16,943 nucleotides of DNA. It comes from Caulobacteraceae bacterium (GTDB lineage: Bacteria; Pseudomonadota; Alphaproteobacteria; Caulobacterales; Caulobacteraceae). Under the pieces are notes generated by a model that was not told where the DNA came from, made no database searches, and saw nothing but the letters and a program-made list of their open reading frames with translations. Below are positions 5,601-15,156 of the stretch, piece by piece. The position numbers and the translations under genes were made by a program. Within the stretch, counting starts at the first letter, position 1. Each line of letters opens with the position of its first letter. Location of the stretch: positions 1 through 16,943 of the forward strand of contig CANGEH010000011.1 of NCBI GenBank assembly GCA_947452665.1. The letters run 5' to 3'.

Positions 5601-8600
5601 CTAGGCTAGGGTCACGCTAACCTTATGGACCTGACCGTCATCGATCAGGCGGATGATGAGGGGACGCTGGAATAGGTCCTGACCATCCATCTGCGCCGCG
5701 CCAATGCCGCGCTGCACCCCGGCTGGGTTGTCGATATGGATCTCATAGCGCGCTGCGCCGTGACGCAGGACCAGGTCATAGCTGGGCCATGTCCGTGGGA
5801 TGCAGGGATCAAGGCTGAAATGATCGGCTTCGATCTTGAGGCCCAAAAGCGATTCAAGGCCCGCGCGCTGCATCCAACCGGCAGAGCCCGTATACCAGGT
5901 CCAGCCCCCGCGACCCCGGTGACCTGAGTTGGAATAGACATCGGCCGCGACGACATAGGGCTCGACCTTATAGCGGTGGCTGTCAATGCGCGTGCGGGCG
6001 TGATTGATCGGATTGAGCATCCAAAACAGGGCCACGGCCTTATCGCCTTCGCCCAAGGCCGCGAGCGCCATGACAGACCAAAGTGCGGCATGGGTATATT
6101 GGCCACCATTTTCCCTAAGCCCCGGCGGATAGCCAAGAATATAGCCGGGGTCCTTGGTGGTGCGATCAAAGGGCGGGGTCAAGAGCAGGGCCAGACCCTC
6201 TTGCGGCAAGATCAGTTCGCGCTCCATCGAGGCCATGGCCTCAGCGGCGCGATTGGCCGGGGCAGCGCCAGACAGGACCGACCAGGCCTGGGCAATAGAA
6301 TCGATGCGGCATTCTTCATTGGCCGATGAGCCAAGCGGCGAGCCATCATCATACCAGGCGCGGCGGTACCAGTGTCCGTCCCAGGCATGGGTTTCCATCG
6401 CCTCGACCAGCGCAATCTGATGCGCCCTCCAGACCCTTGCCCGGCCTGAATCGCCGCGCGCATCAGCAATCTTGGAGAACCGCTCAAGCGCGGCAAACAA
6501 GAGCCAGCCTAGCCAGACGCTTTCGCCCTTGCCGCCTTCACCGACCCTGTTCATACCATCATTCCAGTCGCCGCCGCCCATTAGGGGCAGGCCATGCACC
6601 CCGGTCGCAAGACTGGCATCCAGCCCAAGCGCGCAATGGTCATACAGGCTGGCCATGGTCTCTGCCGTGGTCGGCAGGAAGAATGCATCGCTTTGGTGCG
6701 GCTCTAGCAAGGGGCCCGCTAGGAAGGATACGGGCTCATCCAGCACGCCTGTATCGCCCGTCACCTGGACATAATGCGCCGCCGCATAGGCCAGCCAAAC
6801 CTTGTCATCGGAGATTCGTGTGCGGACGCCTTGGCCGGAATGGGGCAACCACCAGTGTTGGACATCGCCCTCGATGAATTGACGGCTGGCCGCGCGCAGC
6901 AAGTGATCGCGGGTCAAGGCTGGCGCAATTGTGGCCAAGGCCATGCCGTCCTGCAACTGGTCGCGAAACCCATAGGCACCGCTGGCCTGATAAAAGCCCG
7001 CCCGCGCCCAGACCCGGCAGGCCAAGGTCTGATAGGTGAGCCAGCCATTGAGCATGATATCCATGGACCGGTCTGGGGTCTTGACCTGAACCTTGCCAAG
7101 TGTGTCTTCCCAAAACTGGGTGACCTTGGCCAATTCCAGGTCGATATCGACTTGGCGATACTGGCCGATCAAGGCCTGGGCCTGGGCTAGGTTTTCGCCG
7201 TCGCCCAGCAGGAAGACCACGTCCAGACACCCGCCCGGCTCCAGCACAACGGGCTGCTGCAAGGCTGCGCATGGGTCTAGCCCCGCGCCAGACCGGCCCT
7301 GAAGGCTTGAGGTCCCGGTGAGGGCCGCTGGCCAGGCCAAGACGCCGTTTCGTCCCAAAAACTCGCGCCGGTCGCAGGTCCATTGGGTCTGGTGGCCGGC
7401 CATATCGGCAAAAGCAACACGGTCGGCAAAGGCCGGGTTCCAGGCATTGCGGGCGGTTATGGCGCCGGTTTCGCCATCCAGAGCCGTGCATACAAATGGC
7501 GCACTGGCCGCACGGTTGGCACCTAGGACCCATTCGACATAGCTGGTGACCGAAAGGGTGCGTTTGCGCTGGGTCAGGTTGGTCAGACGCAGGCGGGCAA
7601 TCTTGATCGGATCGGCGAGGGGCACAAAGCTTAACAGCTCGGATTCAATACCATTGGCGGCGTGGTGGAACTGGGTATAGCCAAAGCCGTGTGCGGCCGA
7701 ATAGGTCGCGCTCTCATCGCGTATGGGCAGGGCGGTCGGGGTCCAGACCTCGCCCGACACCTCGTCGCGAATATAAAACACCTGGCCAGGCTTGTCGGTA
7801 ACCGGATCGTTTGACCAGGGCGTGATCTGGTGTTCGCGACTATTGACCGACCAGGTAAACCCGCCGCCCTCGGCCGAGACTTGAAAGCCAAAATGGGGAT
7901 TGGCAATCACATTAATCCAGGCGGCAGGCGTCGATTGGCCAGGACCAAGCAGGGTGACATATTCCTTGCCTGCCTTAGAAAAACCGCCAATCCCGTTGAA
8001 ATATTCCATCCCCGCGCTCGGGCGGAAAATTTGCAATTCGGACATGATCGGCTTGGCCCTTGGGGCTGGCCTAGGGCGCTGATGGGTTCGAAACTGCGGG
8101 CCGCGGTCCAGCTGATCGATAAGCCGCCCCTTTTCCCCAACCAACTGAACCCGCGCTATGGCGATCAGCAGGTCGCGGGCCTGTGCCTCGATCTGATCGG
8201 CGCGCAAGATAAAGACATGGCCCGTGGTTGCGGCCACGCCGATCTGGGGGCGGGACTGGCTGGCCCGGACCAGGGTCGCTAGATTGGACTGCAGGTCTTG
8301 AATATAGGCGCTGTCTTTTTCGTTGAGGATCACCAGATCGACGAATAATTGCTTGAGCCGCCAGTATTCCACGGCTTCCAGAGCTTCGCGGACGAGGCCT
8401 TGATGCTCACTGTCCGAGATCCGCACCAGCATGATGGGCAGATCACCCGATATGCCCAACCCCCAAAGGTCAGGCTGTGCGCCCTGTCCGGCCTGAATCA
8501 CCTCAGAGGGGGCGCGCAGCATGGGATTGGCATAGAGCATGTGCGCGGCAAGCCTTTGATACTGGCGCGCCTGTTTGCGGTCTATGCCCAGATGATGCAG

Positions 8601-11600
8601 TTGGACCTGGGCCTGGGTCCAAGACATGGCCATTGCCCGTTCAAACGCGCCGACATCATGATGCTTATCGATTAAGTCGAGGATTTCGCCGCGCGTAGCG
8701 GCGACCAGGGTCCAAAAATCAATGCGTGCCGAGCCGCCGGGCGCAATCAGGACGCGGCTGCGCAGGGCAAATACCGGATCGAGCACGGCCCCGACGGTTC
8801 CCGACAAGGCCCGCCCATCCATGATCGAGGCTGGGTTTCGCACACCGCCGCCGCGGCCAAGAAACCGCGCCCGGTCAGTTTCAAATTCGCGCTTGCCGAC
8901 GGTCTTGGCATCCGTCACGGCCAGATGCGCCGCCCAGATTTCAGGCTCTTCTGCGCTGCGCCGCCGCCGCGTTGCCAAAAGGGCGCCGAGGCCGCTGAGA
9001 TACTCGGTCTCGACAAACATCTTGGCAAAGCCCGGATGGGCGATATCGGCGGCCTGTTGGGTCAAGACCAGTTCGCAATAGGTCGTAATATCGATTTCGA
9101 TCGGTAGATCGCCCAGATTGGATACGGTCAGGCGGCGCACTTCGGAATCATCTTCGGCCGAGACAATGACCTGCAGACTGGTGACCAGATCTTGATCGCG
9201 GTGGCTGAACTCGGCCCGGTCTTCGTTAAAGGTAGCCTCAAATGTGCCGGTCTCGTCGGCGAGTGGCTGATAGGTCGGTGACCAGATCCGCCCCGAATTC
9301 ACATCGCGTAGATAGATATAATTGCCCCAATCGTCGCAGGTTGCGTCTTCGCGCCAGCGTGTCAGGGCCTGGTCACCCCAGCGGCTATAGCCCGATCCAG
9401 CCCCGGTCAGCATGACCCCATAACGTCCATTGGACAAAAGCTGGGTGGTCGGGCTTGGCGTATCGGGCTGGGTGCGCCAGGCAAACCCGCCCTCTAGGTC
9501 CGGGTCGCGGCTGGCATGGGCCGGTTCGGCAATAGCAGGGCGGGAGACAACAAAGTCCCGCGGGACCCGTTCTTGCAACAAAAGCTCTGTCGCCGCGATC
9601 ATGGGTTCGGCATGAAACCTTCGGCACATGAGACCGTCCAACAGACAGTCGGCTATGGCCGTAATCGTCATGCCCTGGTGGTGGGCCATAAAGGCGCGGA
9701 CGATCGAAACGCTCTGACCTTTCGGCAGGCGGGCAGGGGTGAAGTCCAGGGCCTCGTAAAAACCATAGCGACCCCGCGCCCCTAGGCGATCAAGCGCCTC
9801 GAAATTGCGGCAGGCCGCCTCGGGATCAATCATGGCCGCTAGGGCCGTGGCATAGGGCGCAATGACCGCATTATCGGCAAGGCCGCGCTTTAGGCCCAGC
9901 CCCGGAACCCCGAAATTGGAATATTGATAGGTAAAATCGCGATCGCGCACACTAAAGGCCGATTCCGACACCCCCCAAGGGGTCATGAGCGCGCGGGCAT
10001 ATTCGATCTGACGGCCAACAATCTGGCGGTTGGTCTGTTCAATCAGGCTGTCCGAGGGCGCGCGCATAATGATCGACGGCATCAGGTATTCAAACATCGA
10101 GCCTGACCACGAAATCAGGGCCGAGCCATGCCCAATGGCCGTCACGGCCCGGCCGAGCTTGAACCAGTGGCGGGTAGGGACGTCACGCTTGGCAATCGCG
10201 AAAAAGCTAGCCAGCCGGGCTTCTGATGCCAATAGGTCATAACAGCTAGGATCAAGGCTGCCGTCAGCGCCCTGATAGCCGATCGACAACAATAGCCGCT
10301 GTGGGTCAAGCAGGAGCTTGAAGTCCATCGCCAAGGCCATGGCCCGTGCGGCGGTTTCCAAGGCCATCAGACGCGGCGCTAGGGGCTGTTGCGCCGCGGG
10401 GTCTCGATCACGGCAATGGCCTTTCAAACAGCCATGCACACTATCCGCCCAGGCCAAGAGGTCGGTGCCCAGGCGGGGATTATCTTCCTCCAAGATTATG
10501 CCCTGTACGCTATCGACCATATTGGCGGCTAGGTCGCAAAGATTGGCCAGACTGGACCAGGCGCTGTCGCCTGTGGCCAATGCGGCCTTAAGGCCCCGCT
10601 CGAGGCGTCCAACCTCATCATCAAGCCGTCGCCAGCCCATGCTGCGGCCCGGTCTGCGGGCGCGACATTGCCGCGCGGCATCGCGCATAAGGTCAAGGGC
10701 ATCTAGGCCTGCCTGCCAATAGGTATTGGCGGTGATCGGCGCGTCTCGCCAATCGCGGCAAGCCTGGGCCAATGCGATCAGGTGTCCGGCCAGATTGCCG
10801 CTATCGACGCTGGAGACATAATGCGGCTCAAGCGGCCTTAGATCCTGCGTATCGTACCAGTTATAGAAATGGCCGTGACAGGTCGCCAACCGGTTCAAGG
10901 TGGCAAAGGTCGCCTCCAGCCGCTCGATCGCGTCGCGCGTGCCGATCCAGCCAAGGTCTCGCGCGCTGGCCGTAGACAATAGGTAAAGTCCGATATTGGT
11001 CGGTGAGGTCCGATGGGCCACCACAGGCTCTGGTGTTTCCTGAAAATTGTCGGGCGGCAGCATGTTTTCGCTGGCGGTAACGAAGGTCTCAAAATACCGC
11101 CAGGTGCGTCGCGCAATCAGGCGAAGGGCGTGGGCATCACTCGGGGCGATTGGTCGGCGACTGGAAATCGTTGGCGACTTGCTGGCCCAAAAGGCCAGGG
11201 CTGGTGAGGCAAGCCAAAGCCCGGCAAACAGGGCAGGCAGGCCCCAGGCCGCATGGCCCCAAAGACTGGTCGTCGCCAGGGTGACCATGGCGACCCCAAG
11301 TGCTCCGCCCATTTGGCGATAACTGCCCTCTAGGCCAGGGGCCGGCGCAAGAGCAATCTGGGCGGTTGGTGTCCATTGCAGCAGGTGGCGGCGGCTAATG
11401 CCTAGGCGGTAAAGCGTGCGGATGATGGCGTCGGCCATGCGCCAGGCCTGATCGCCAAGAAACACAATCATCATACCCGACTGGATCAGGGCCAGTTGCA
11501 GCTCTGCGCCAAGGGCCCGCAAATGGCTAGTCAAGCTGACCCCAGTCCGACTGATCGCAATATGGGCCAAGACGGGGATCAAGGGCGGCAGCACAATGGT

Positions 11601-14180
11601 CGTGAGCAGAAAACTGGTCCAGAGCAGGGCCATTGGCGGCGTCATCATCCAGCCTGCCATCAGGGCCAGGACTAGGGACGGCGCTGACAAGGTACGGCGC
11701 AGATTGTCCAACAATTTCCAGCGGCCAATGGCGGGTACATGGCCCTTCGCACCCTTGGGTCCATTGCCAAACACCCAAGGCAGGAGTTGCCAATCGCCTC
11801 GAGCCCAGCGGTGGTGCCTCAGGATCGCTACGTCATAGCGGGTCGGAAAATCCTCAACCACCTCGACATCAGAGGCTAGGCCCGCCCGGGCAAATATGCC
11901 TTCAAACAGGTCATGGCTTAGCAGGCTATTGCCCGGCACGCGGCCCTTGAGCGCGGCTTCAAAGGCATCGAGGTCATAAATGCCCTTGCCCGTATAGGTG
12001 CCTTCGCCAAACAGGTCTTGATAGACATCCGAGACGGCGGCGGCATAGGGGTCAATGCCCAGCGCACCGGAAAACACGCGCAGGAATACCGAGCCTTGAT
12101 GCCCGGTTGGTAGGGCCGGTGTGACCCTAGGCTGGAGCACGCCATAGCCCTCGATCACGCGCTGGCTTTTCGCATCGAGCCGAGGCTGGTTTAGCGGGTG
12201 CGCCATCTTGCCGATCAGTCGTCCGACCGTTTCGCGTGGTAGCTTGGTGTCGGCATCTAGGGTGATGACATAGCGAATGCCCATGGGCACATGCACGGGG
12301 TCGAGGAAGCTGGTATCGGTGGCGCAGCGCAAAAGCCGGTTCAGCTCGCAAATCTTGCCGCGCTTGCGCTCCAGCCCCATCCAGCAGGCTTCGCCGGAAT
12401 TCCAGATCCGGCGGCGATGAAACAGCAAAAATCTTGGCCCCTCTGGCGCCGGGCCATACAGGGCATTGAGCCGATCAATCCCATCTTGGGCGGCCTTGAG
12501 CAGGGCCTCGTCCCCGGGCATGTGCTCGCTGGCGGCATCGCTCCAGTCGGTCAGCAAGGCAAATTGCAATTCGCCGTCGGGGCTGGCCAGGTGGTGGATT
12601 TCCAGGTTGCTTACCTGCTCGGCGATCGAGTCTAGACCGGTTAGCAAGCTTGGCACCACCACTAGGGTCCGCATGGCCGTCGGTATGCCCTTGGCCAGAT
12701 CAAGTCCTGGCAGCAGGGTGGCGCGAAACCCGCGCGTCAGCATTTGATTGACCAGAGCAACCGACAAATCGATTGCGGGCACCAGGCCGAGTAGGGCCAA
12801 TAGGCCGAGCCACCGAGGATCAACACCGCCCAAATGGGCTGCCCAAAGCGGCAAACATAAGAGAACCACAGACAGGATCAGGCTGGCATGGACATAACCG
12901 GCAATGCCCAGCTTGCGATACATCCGCCCTGGCCAGCTCTGGAGCGAGGGTTTGAAGCCAATGGCTTTTTCAAAGCCTGCCCGTCCCCTCGCGATCAGAT
13001 AATAGCCGGGGTCCGATAGGCGTGGTCGGTCGATTGGGTCGGTCGGTGCATCCTGGGCCGCATTCGCCCTCGTAATCGCGGCATGGGCAACCTCAAGCTC
13101 GGAAAGCGCCGAGCCGCGCGCCAATTGTTCAATCGCCGTGCGGTAGAGATTGCGGGTGGCAAAATCCATCAGGCCATAGCGCTCTGTGGTGTGGAACGCC
13201 CGGTCGACTAGGCTGGTTTTCTCAAACTGCTCGGACCAGTCGAGATTAGAAATCAGGCGCATGCTCGTAATAATATTGCGCACGGTTACGCTACTATTGA
13301 CCTGCCTTTGATGCTCTTGGCGCACCAGGGCCTCGGCCGTCGTGCCTTGTTTCAAGAGTTGCTGGTCCAGCCAGTTTAAGGCCGGCGCCATGGTCGCATC
13401 CTGGTCGCGCAATCGGTGCACGAGCTGAACCAGAAAAGCCGCCGGATAGGTGGCCTGGTTATAGCTGGCCAGTACGATCTTGTTGGAGTCCGCCAACATG
13501 CCGGCGGTATTGAGCAGCTTGTCAGACAGGGCATCGGCCAGGTTTCGGGCCTGACGGCTATCCAATATGACCTGACCGAGCCTGCGCAGGTTTTCGACCA
13601 GCACCAGTCGCAAGGTGATTGATACGGCCCAAAGCTCGCCAATGCTCAGGGGCTCAAGCGTTTGATAGGCGTCCAAAAACCGGCGCAGGGCCTCTGGATC
13701 AAACAGGCTATCGGTATGTGCAATAAACGCCCAGGCCAGACAAAAAATCCGCGGATAACCCGCAAACGGGCCGGTCATGAGCTTGGGTAATTGGCGATAA
13801 TAGCCGCGGGGCAGGTCTGTGCGGACCTCGGCAATCTGGGCTTCAACAATGTGGAAATTGTCGATCAGCCATTCGGCTGAGGCCGTGATGGATTCGCCGC
13901 CCTCTAGGGCCTCGGCCACATCGCGCCGAACCCTTAACAAGGTGGCTTCGTTATCACCAAGGCGCTGTGTCAGCGATATGCCGCGGGTCCGCTGTGGGGA
14001 CACGGACTGACCGGCCGCCAAGGCCTTGGCGTGCTCCTCTAGGCGTTCAATGCTGAATAGCTCGGCCCGGATTGGGGCCTGATCGATCCACAGCGCGCTA
14101 TCGAGCCGCCCGCCGATCCAACGACGCAAGCCCTGCCTGACCGCTGGCCCCAAGGTCTGCGGAGAATTTTGATTGATCAT
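5601..14180 (-). CDS. ndvB: Cyclic beta-1,2-glucan synthase (NdvB/Cgs)
   Basis: This inner-membrane enzyme primes itself with glucose, polymerises UDP-glucose into beta-1,2-glucan, and cyclises and trims the product, which goes to the periplasm for osmotic adaptation and host interaction. Its 2859 aa compare with about 2830-2870 in Sinorhizobium and Brucella. Order: N-terminal region; membrane segments near 427-475; GT84 glycosyltransferase with DAD (642-644) and the RHHRW form (788-792) of Q/RxxRW; membrane segments at about 820-1005; the glycoamylase-like middle domain (about 1030-1540, HHQGM at 1500-1504) linked to cyclisation; two GH94-type beta-sandwich regions (about 1560-1860 and from 2047); and the GH94 phosphorylase domain with GDWND at 2537-2541, which sets chain length. 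All motifs are intact and the frame is unbroken. The first ATG is used; its ribosome site is weak. The exporter NdvA/Cgt is not in the window. Confidence 0.97.
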   Translation of the reverse strand: MINQNSPQTLGPAVRQGLRRWIGGRLDSALWIDQAPIRAELFSIERLEEHAKALAAGQSVSPQRTRGISLTQRLGDNEATLLRVRRDVAEALEGGESITASAEWLIDNFHIVEAQIAEVRTDLPRGYYRQLPKLMTGPFAGYPRIFCLAWAFIAHTDSLFDPEALRRFLDAYQTLEPLSIGELWAVSITLRLVLVENLRRLGQVILDSRQARNLADALSDKLLNTAGMLADSNKIVLASYNQATYPAAFLVQLVHRLRDQDATMAPALNWLDQQLLKQGTTAEALVRQEHQRQVNSSVTVRNIITSMRLISNLDWSEQFEKTSLVDRAFHTTERYGLMDFATRNLYRTAIEQLARGSALSELEVAHAAITRANAAQDAPTDPIDRPRLSDPGYYLIARGRAGFEKAIGFKPSLQSWPGRMYRKLGIAGYVHASLILSVVLLCLPLWAAHLGGVDPRWLGLLALLGLVPAIDLSVALVNQMLTRGFRATLLPGLDLAKGIPTAMRTLVVVPSLLTGLDSIAEQVSNLEIHHLASPDGELQFALLTDWSDAASEHMPGDEALLKAAQDGIDRLNALYGPAPEGPRFLLFHRRRIWNSGEACWMGLERKRGKICELNRLLRCATDTSFLDPVHVPMGIRYVITLDADTKLPRETVGRLIGKMAHPLNQPRLDAKSQRVIEGYGVLQPRVTPALPTGHQGSVFLRVFSGALGIDPYAAAVSDVYQDLFGEGTYTGKGIYDLDAFEAALKGRVPGNSLLSHDLFEGIFARAGLASDVEVVEDFPTRYDVAILRHHRWARGDWQLLPWVFGNGPKGAKGHVPAIGRWKLLDNLRRTLSAPSLVLALMAGWMMTPPMALLWTSFLLTTIVLPPLIPVLAHIAISRTGVSLTSHLRALGAELQLALIQSGMMIVFLGDQAWRMADAIIRTLYRLGISRRHLLQWTPTAQIALAPAPGLEGSYRQMGGALGVAMVTLATTSLWGHAAWGLPALFAGLWLASPALAFWASKSPTISSRRPIAPSDAHALRLIARRTWRYFETFVTASENMLPPDNFQETPEPVVAHRTSPTNIGLYLLSTASARDLGWIGTRDAIERLEATFATLNRLATCHGHFYNWYDTQDLRPLEPHYVSSVDSGNLAGHLIALAQACRDWRDAPITANTYWQAGLDALDLMRDAARQCRARRPGRSMGWRRLDDEVGRLERGLKAALATGDSAWSSLANLCDLAANMVDSVQGIILEEDNPRLGTDLLAWADSVHGCLKGHCRDRDPAAQQPLAPRLMALETAARAMALAMDFKLLLDPQRLLLSIGYQGADGSLDPSCYDLLASEARLASFFAIAKRDVPTRHWFKLGRAVTAIGHGSALISWSGSMFEYLMPSIIMRAPSDSLIEQTNRQIVGRQIEYARALMTPWGVSESAFSVRDRDFTYQYSNFGVPGLGLKRGLADNAVIAPYATALAAMIDPEAACRNFEALDRLGARGRYGFYEALDFTPARLPKGQSVSIVRAFMAHHQGMTITAIADCLLDGLMCRRFHAEPMIAATELLLQERVPRDFVVSRPAIAEPAHASRDPDLEGGFAWRTQPDTPSPTTQLLSNGRYGVMLTGAGSGYSRWGDQALTRWREDATCDDWGNYIYLRDVNSGRIWSPTYQPLADETGTFEATFNEDRAEFSHRDQDLVTSLQVIVSAEDDSEVRRLTVSNLGDLPIEIDITTYCELVLTQQAADIAHPGFAKMFVETEYLSGLGALLATRRRRSAEEPEIWAAHLAVTDAKTVGKREFETDRARFLGRGGGVRNPASIMDGRALSGTVGAVLDPVFALRSRVLIAPGGSARIDFWTLVAATRGEILDLIDKHHDVGAFERAMAMSWTQAQVQLHHLGIDRKQARQYQRLAAHMLYANPMLRAPSEVIQAGQGAQPDLWGLGISGDLPIMLVRISDSEHQGLVREALEAVEYWRLKQLFVDLVILNEKDSAYIQDLQSNLATLVRASQSRPQIGVAATTGHVFILRADQIEAQARDLLIAIARVQLVGEKGRLIDQLDRGPQFRTHQRPRPAPRAKPIMSELQIFRPSAGMEYFNGIGGFSKAGKEYVTLLGPGQSTPAAWINVIANPHFGFQVSAEGGGFTWSVNSREHQITPWSNDPVTDKPGQVFYIRDEVSGEVWTPTALPIRDESATYSAAHGFGYTQFHHAANGIESELLSFVPLADPIKIARLRLTNLTQRKRTLSVTSYVEWVLGANRAASAPFVCTALDGETGAITARNAWNPAFADRVAFADMAGHQTQWTCDRREFLGRNGVLAWPAALTGTSSLQGRSGAGLDPCAALQQPVVLEPGGCLDVVFLLGDGENLAQAQALIGQYRQVDIDLELAKVTQFWEDTLGKVQVKTPDRSMDIMLNGWLTYQTLACRVWARAGFYQASGAYGFRDQLQDGMALATIAPALTRDHLLRAASRQFIEGDVQHWWLPHSGQGVRTRISDDKVWLAYAAAHYVQVTGDTGVLDEPVSFLAGPLLEPHQSDAFFLPTTAETMASLYDHCALGLDASLATGVHGLPLMGGGDWNDGMNRVGEGGKGESVWLGWLLFAALERFSKIADARGDSGRARVWRAHQIALVEAMETHAWDGHWYRRAWYDDGSPLGSSANEECRIDSIAQAWSVLSGAAPANRAAEAMASMERELILPQEGLALLLTPPFDRTTKDPGYILGYPPGLRENGGQYTHAALWSVMALAALGEGDKAVALFWMLNPINHARTRIDSHRYKVEPYVVAADVYSNSGHRGRGGWTWYTGSAGWMQRAGLESLLGLKIEADHFSLDPCIPRTWPSYDLVLRHGAARYEIHIDNPAGVQRGIGAAQMDGQDLFQRPLIIRLIDDGQVHKVSVTLA

Positions 14181-14224
14181 AATCAGGTTACCGACCGCCG
14201 CCCGTGCTTTGCGCGAACATCAGC

Positions 14225-14470
14225 CTAGCCGCGCATCGAAAAGCGGGACTGCGCCATTGGCTCTGCCCGTCTGACCAATGTGCCGACCGCCTCGCCTTGG
14301 TCTTCGTCTAATAGGACGACCTCAGTATCTTGACCGTGCGAGCGAATAGCATTGGCCAGGCAATGGGCTTCGCGGACCGCGCAATCGCGGGTACGAAAGG
14401 TCGTGGTCATGCATCCGCCGGTACAGATGGACCAGCCAAACGGTTCTTTAATGACGGAAAAAACGATCAT
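14225..14470 (-). CDS. Small unknown protein upstream of ndvB
   Basis: An 81-aa protein I cannot assign to a named family. It begins MIVFSVIKEPFGWSICTGG, then MTTTFRTRDCAVREAHCLANAIRSHGQDTEVVLLDE, which looks like strand-strand-helix-strand: a small compact fold similar in layout to DUF2188-like proteins, followed by a polar tail. It has four cysteines and no signal peptide or membrane segment. ATG 14470 is chosen because GGTGG lies six bases ahead; a GTG six codons earlier and an ATG at 14410 are alternatives. The gene ends 44 bases before ndvB on the same strand, so the two may be co-transcribed. It has no plausible long rival frame on the other strand, which supports its being real. Confidence 0.6.
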   Translation of the reverse strand: MIVFSVIKEPFGWSICTGGCMTTTFRTRDCAVREAHCLANAIRSHGQDTEVVLLDEDQGEAVGTLVRRAEPMAQSRFSMRG

Positions 14471-14599
14471 GACAAACCACCAAGCCACCCTCGAACCAGG
14501 CCCAAAGCCCGTACCAAGCTAGAAAAAACAATAACTTGATAGGCCGTTATATGGGCTCAGCGCGCCTTGATCTGGATCAGTGGATCGCGCCAACACAGA
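14471..14599 (-). other. Non-coding gap between DUF1003 gene and small gene, with T tract
   Basis: In the transcribed (minus) direction this 129-base gap holds ATAAC, a ten-base loop and GTTAT, followed by TGTTTTTTC (T run at 14528-14523). It could be a weak terminator for the DUF1003 gene, but the stem has only five mainly A-T pairs. The promoter of the small gene and ndvB would have to lie in this gap if they are not read through; I see no convincing -35/-10 pair. Confidence 0.3.
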
Positions 14600-15115
14600 T
14601 CACGTCTTGGCGCGTTCGTCCCTTAGCATCTGGGTCAGGTCGGCAATGGCCTGAGCCATGGTTAGGAGTTCCTTCTCGCGCAGCTGGTCGATCTTTTGGT
14701 GCAGAAGTTCGATCTCGAGCTCAGCCTTGATATTGATCTGGTGATCGTTTTCGGCCTCGCGCCGGTCAATATCCTGCTGGCGGTTCTGGCTCATCATGAT
14801 GAAGGGCGCGGCATAGGCGGCCTGAAACGACAGGGCCAGATTGAGCAGGATAAAGGGATAGGGGTCCCAGTGCTGGATATAGGCGGTGACATTCAGTCCG
14901 ATCCACATCAGCAAGATTGAGGACTGGATAATGATAAAGCGCCACGACCCCATGGTCGCAGCGACCTGATCGGCTATGCGTTGGCCAAGGGTTAGGGGTG
15001 GGCGTACGCTTGCATCCATATCGATGCGCCGCGCGCCGCGCCTAAGCACCCTTAGCTCCTTGAGCAGACGCTCCTCGGCCTCGTGCAATTCTTGTCTGAC
15101 GGATTCAATGCTCAT
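14600..15115 (-). CDS. DUF1003 family membrane protein
   Basis: A 171-aa protein with a charged N-terminal helix (1-35), the conserved block TLGQRIADQVAATMGSWRFIIIQ (about 42-64), two membrane segments (about 57-80 and 86-109), the highly conserved DPYPFILLNLALSFQAAYA and PFIMMSQNRQ, and a C-terminal coiled coil (about 112-150) containing KAELEIELLHQKID. This is the full architecture of DUF1003, a widespread family of unknown function, so the assignment is firm but the role is not known. The ATG is preceded by GGAGG with five bases between. It lies 41 bases after the Ni/Co exporter gene on the same strand, which suggests co-transcription. Confidence 0.92.
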   Translation of the reverse strand: MSIESVRQELHEAEERLLKELRVLRRGARRIDMDASVRPPLTLGQRIADQVAATMGSWRFIIIQSSILLMWIGLNVTAYIQHWDPYPFILLNLALSFQAAYAAPFIMMSQNRQQDIDRREAENDHQINIKAELEIELLHQKIDQLREKELLTMAQAIADLTQMLRDERAKT

Positions 15116-15156
15116 CTCGGCCTCCAGCGGAAGTCTGGGCGAGCTGCGCCTAAGCC

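Noticed and set aside
6326..6877. 183-codon plus-strand frame and many similar ones inside ndvB
   Set aside because: Arg/Pro/Ala-rich shadows of an unbroken, well-recognised gene on the other strand.
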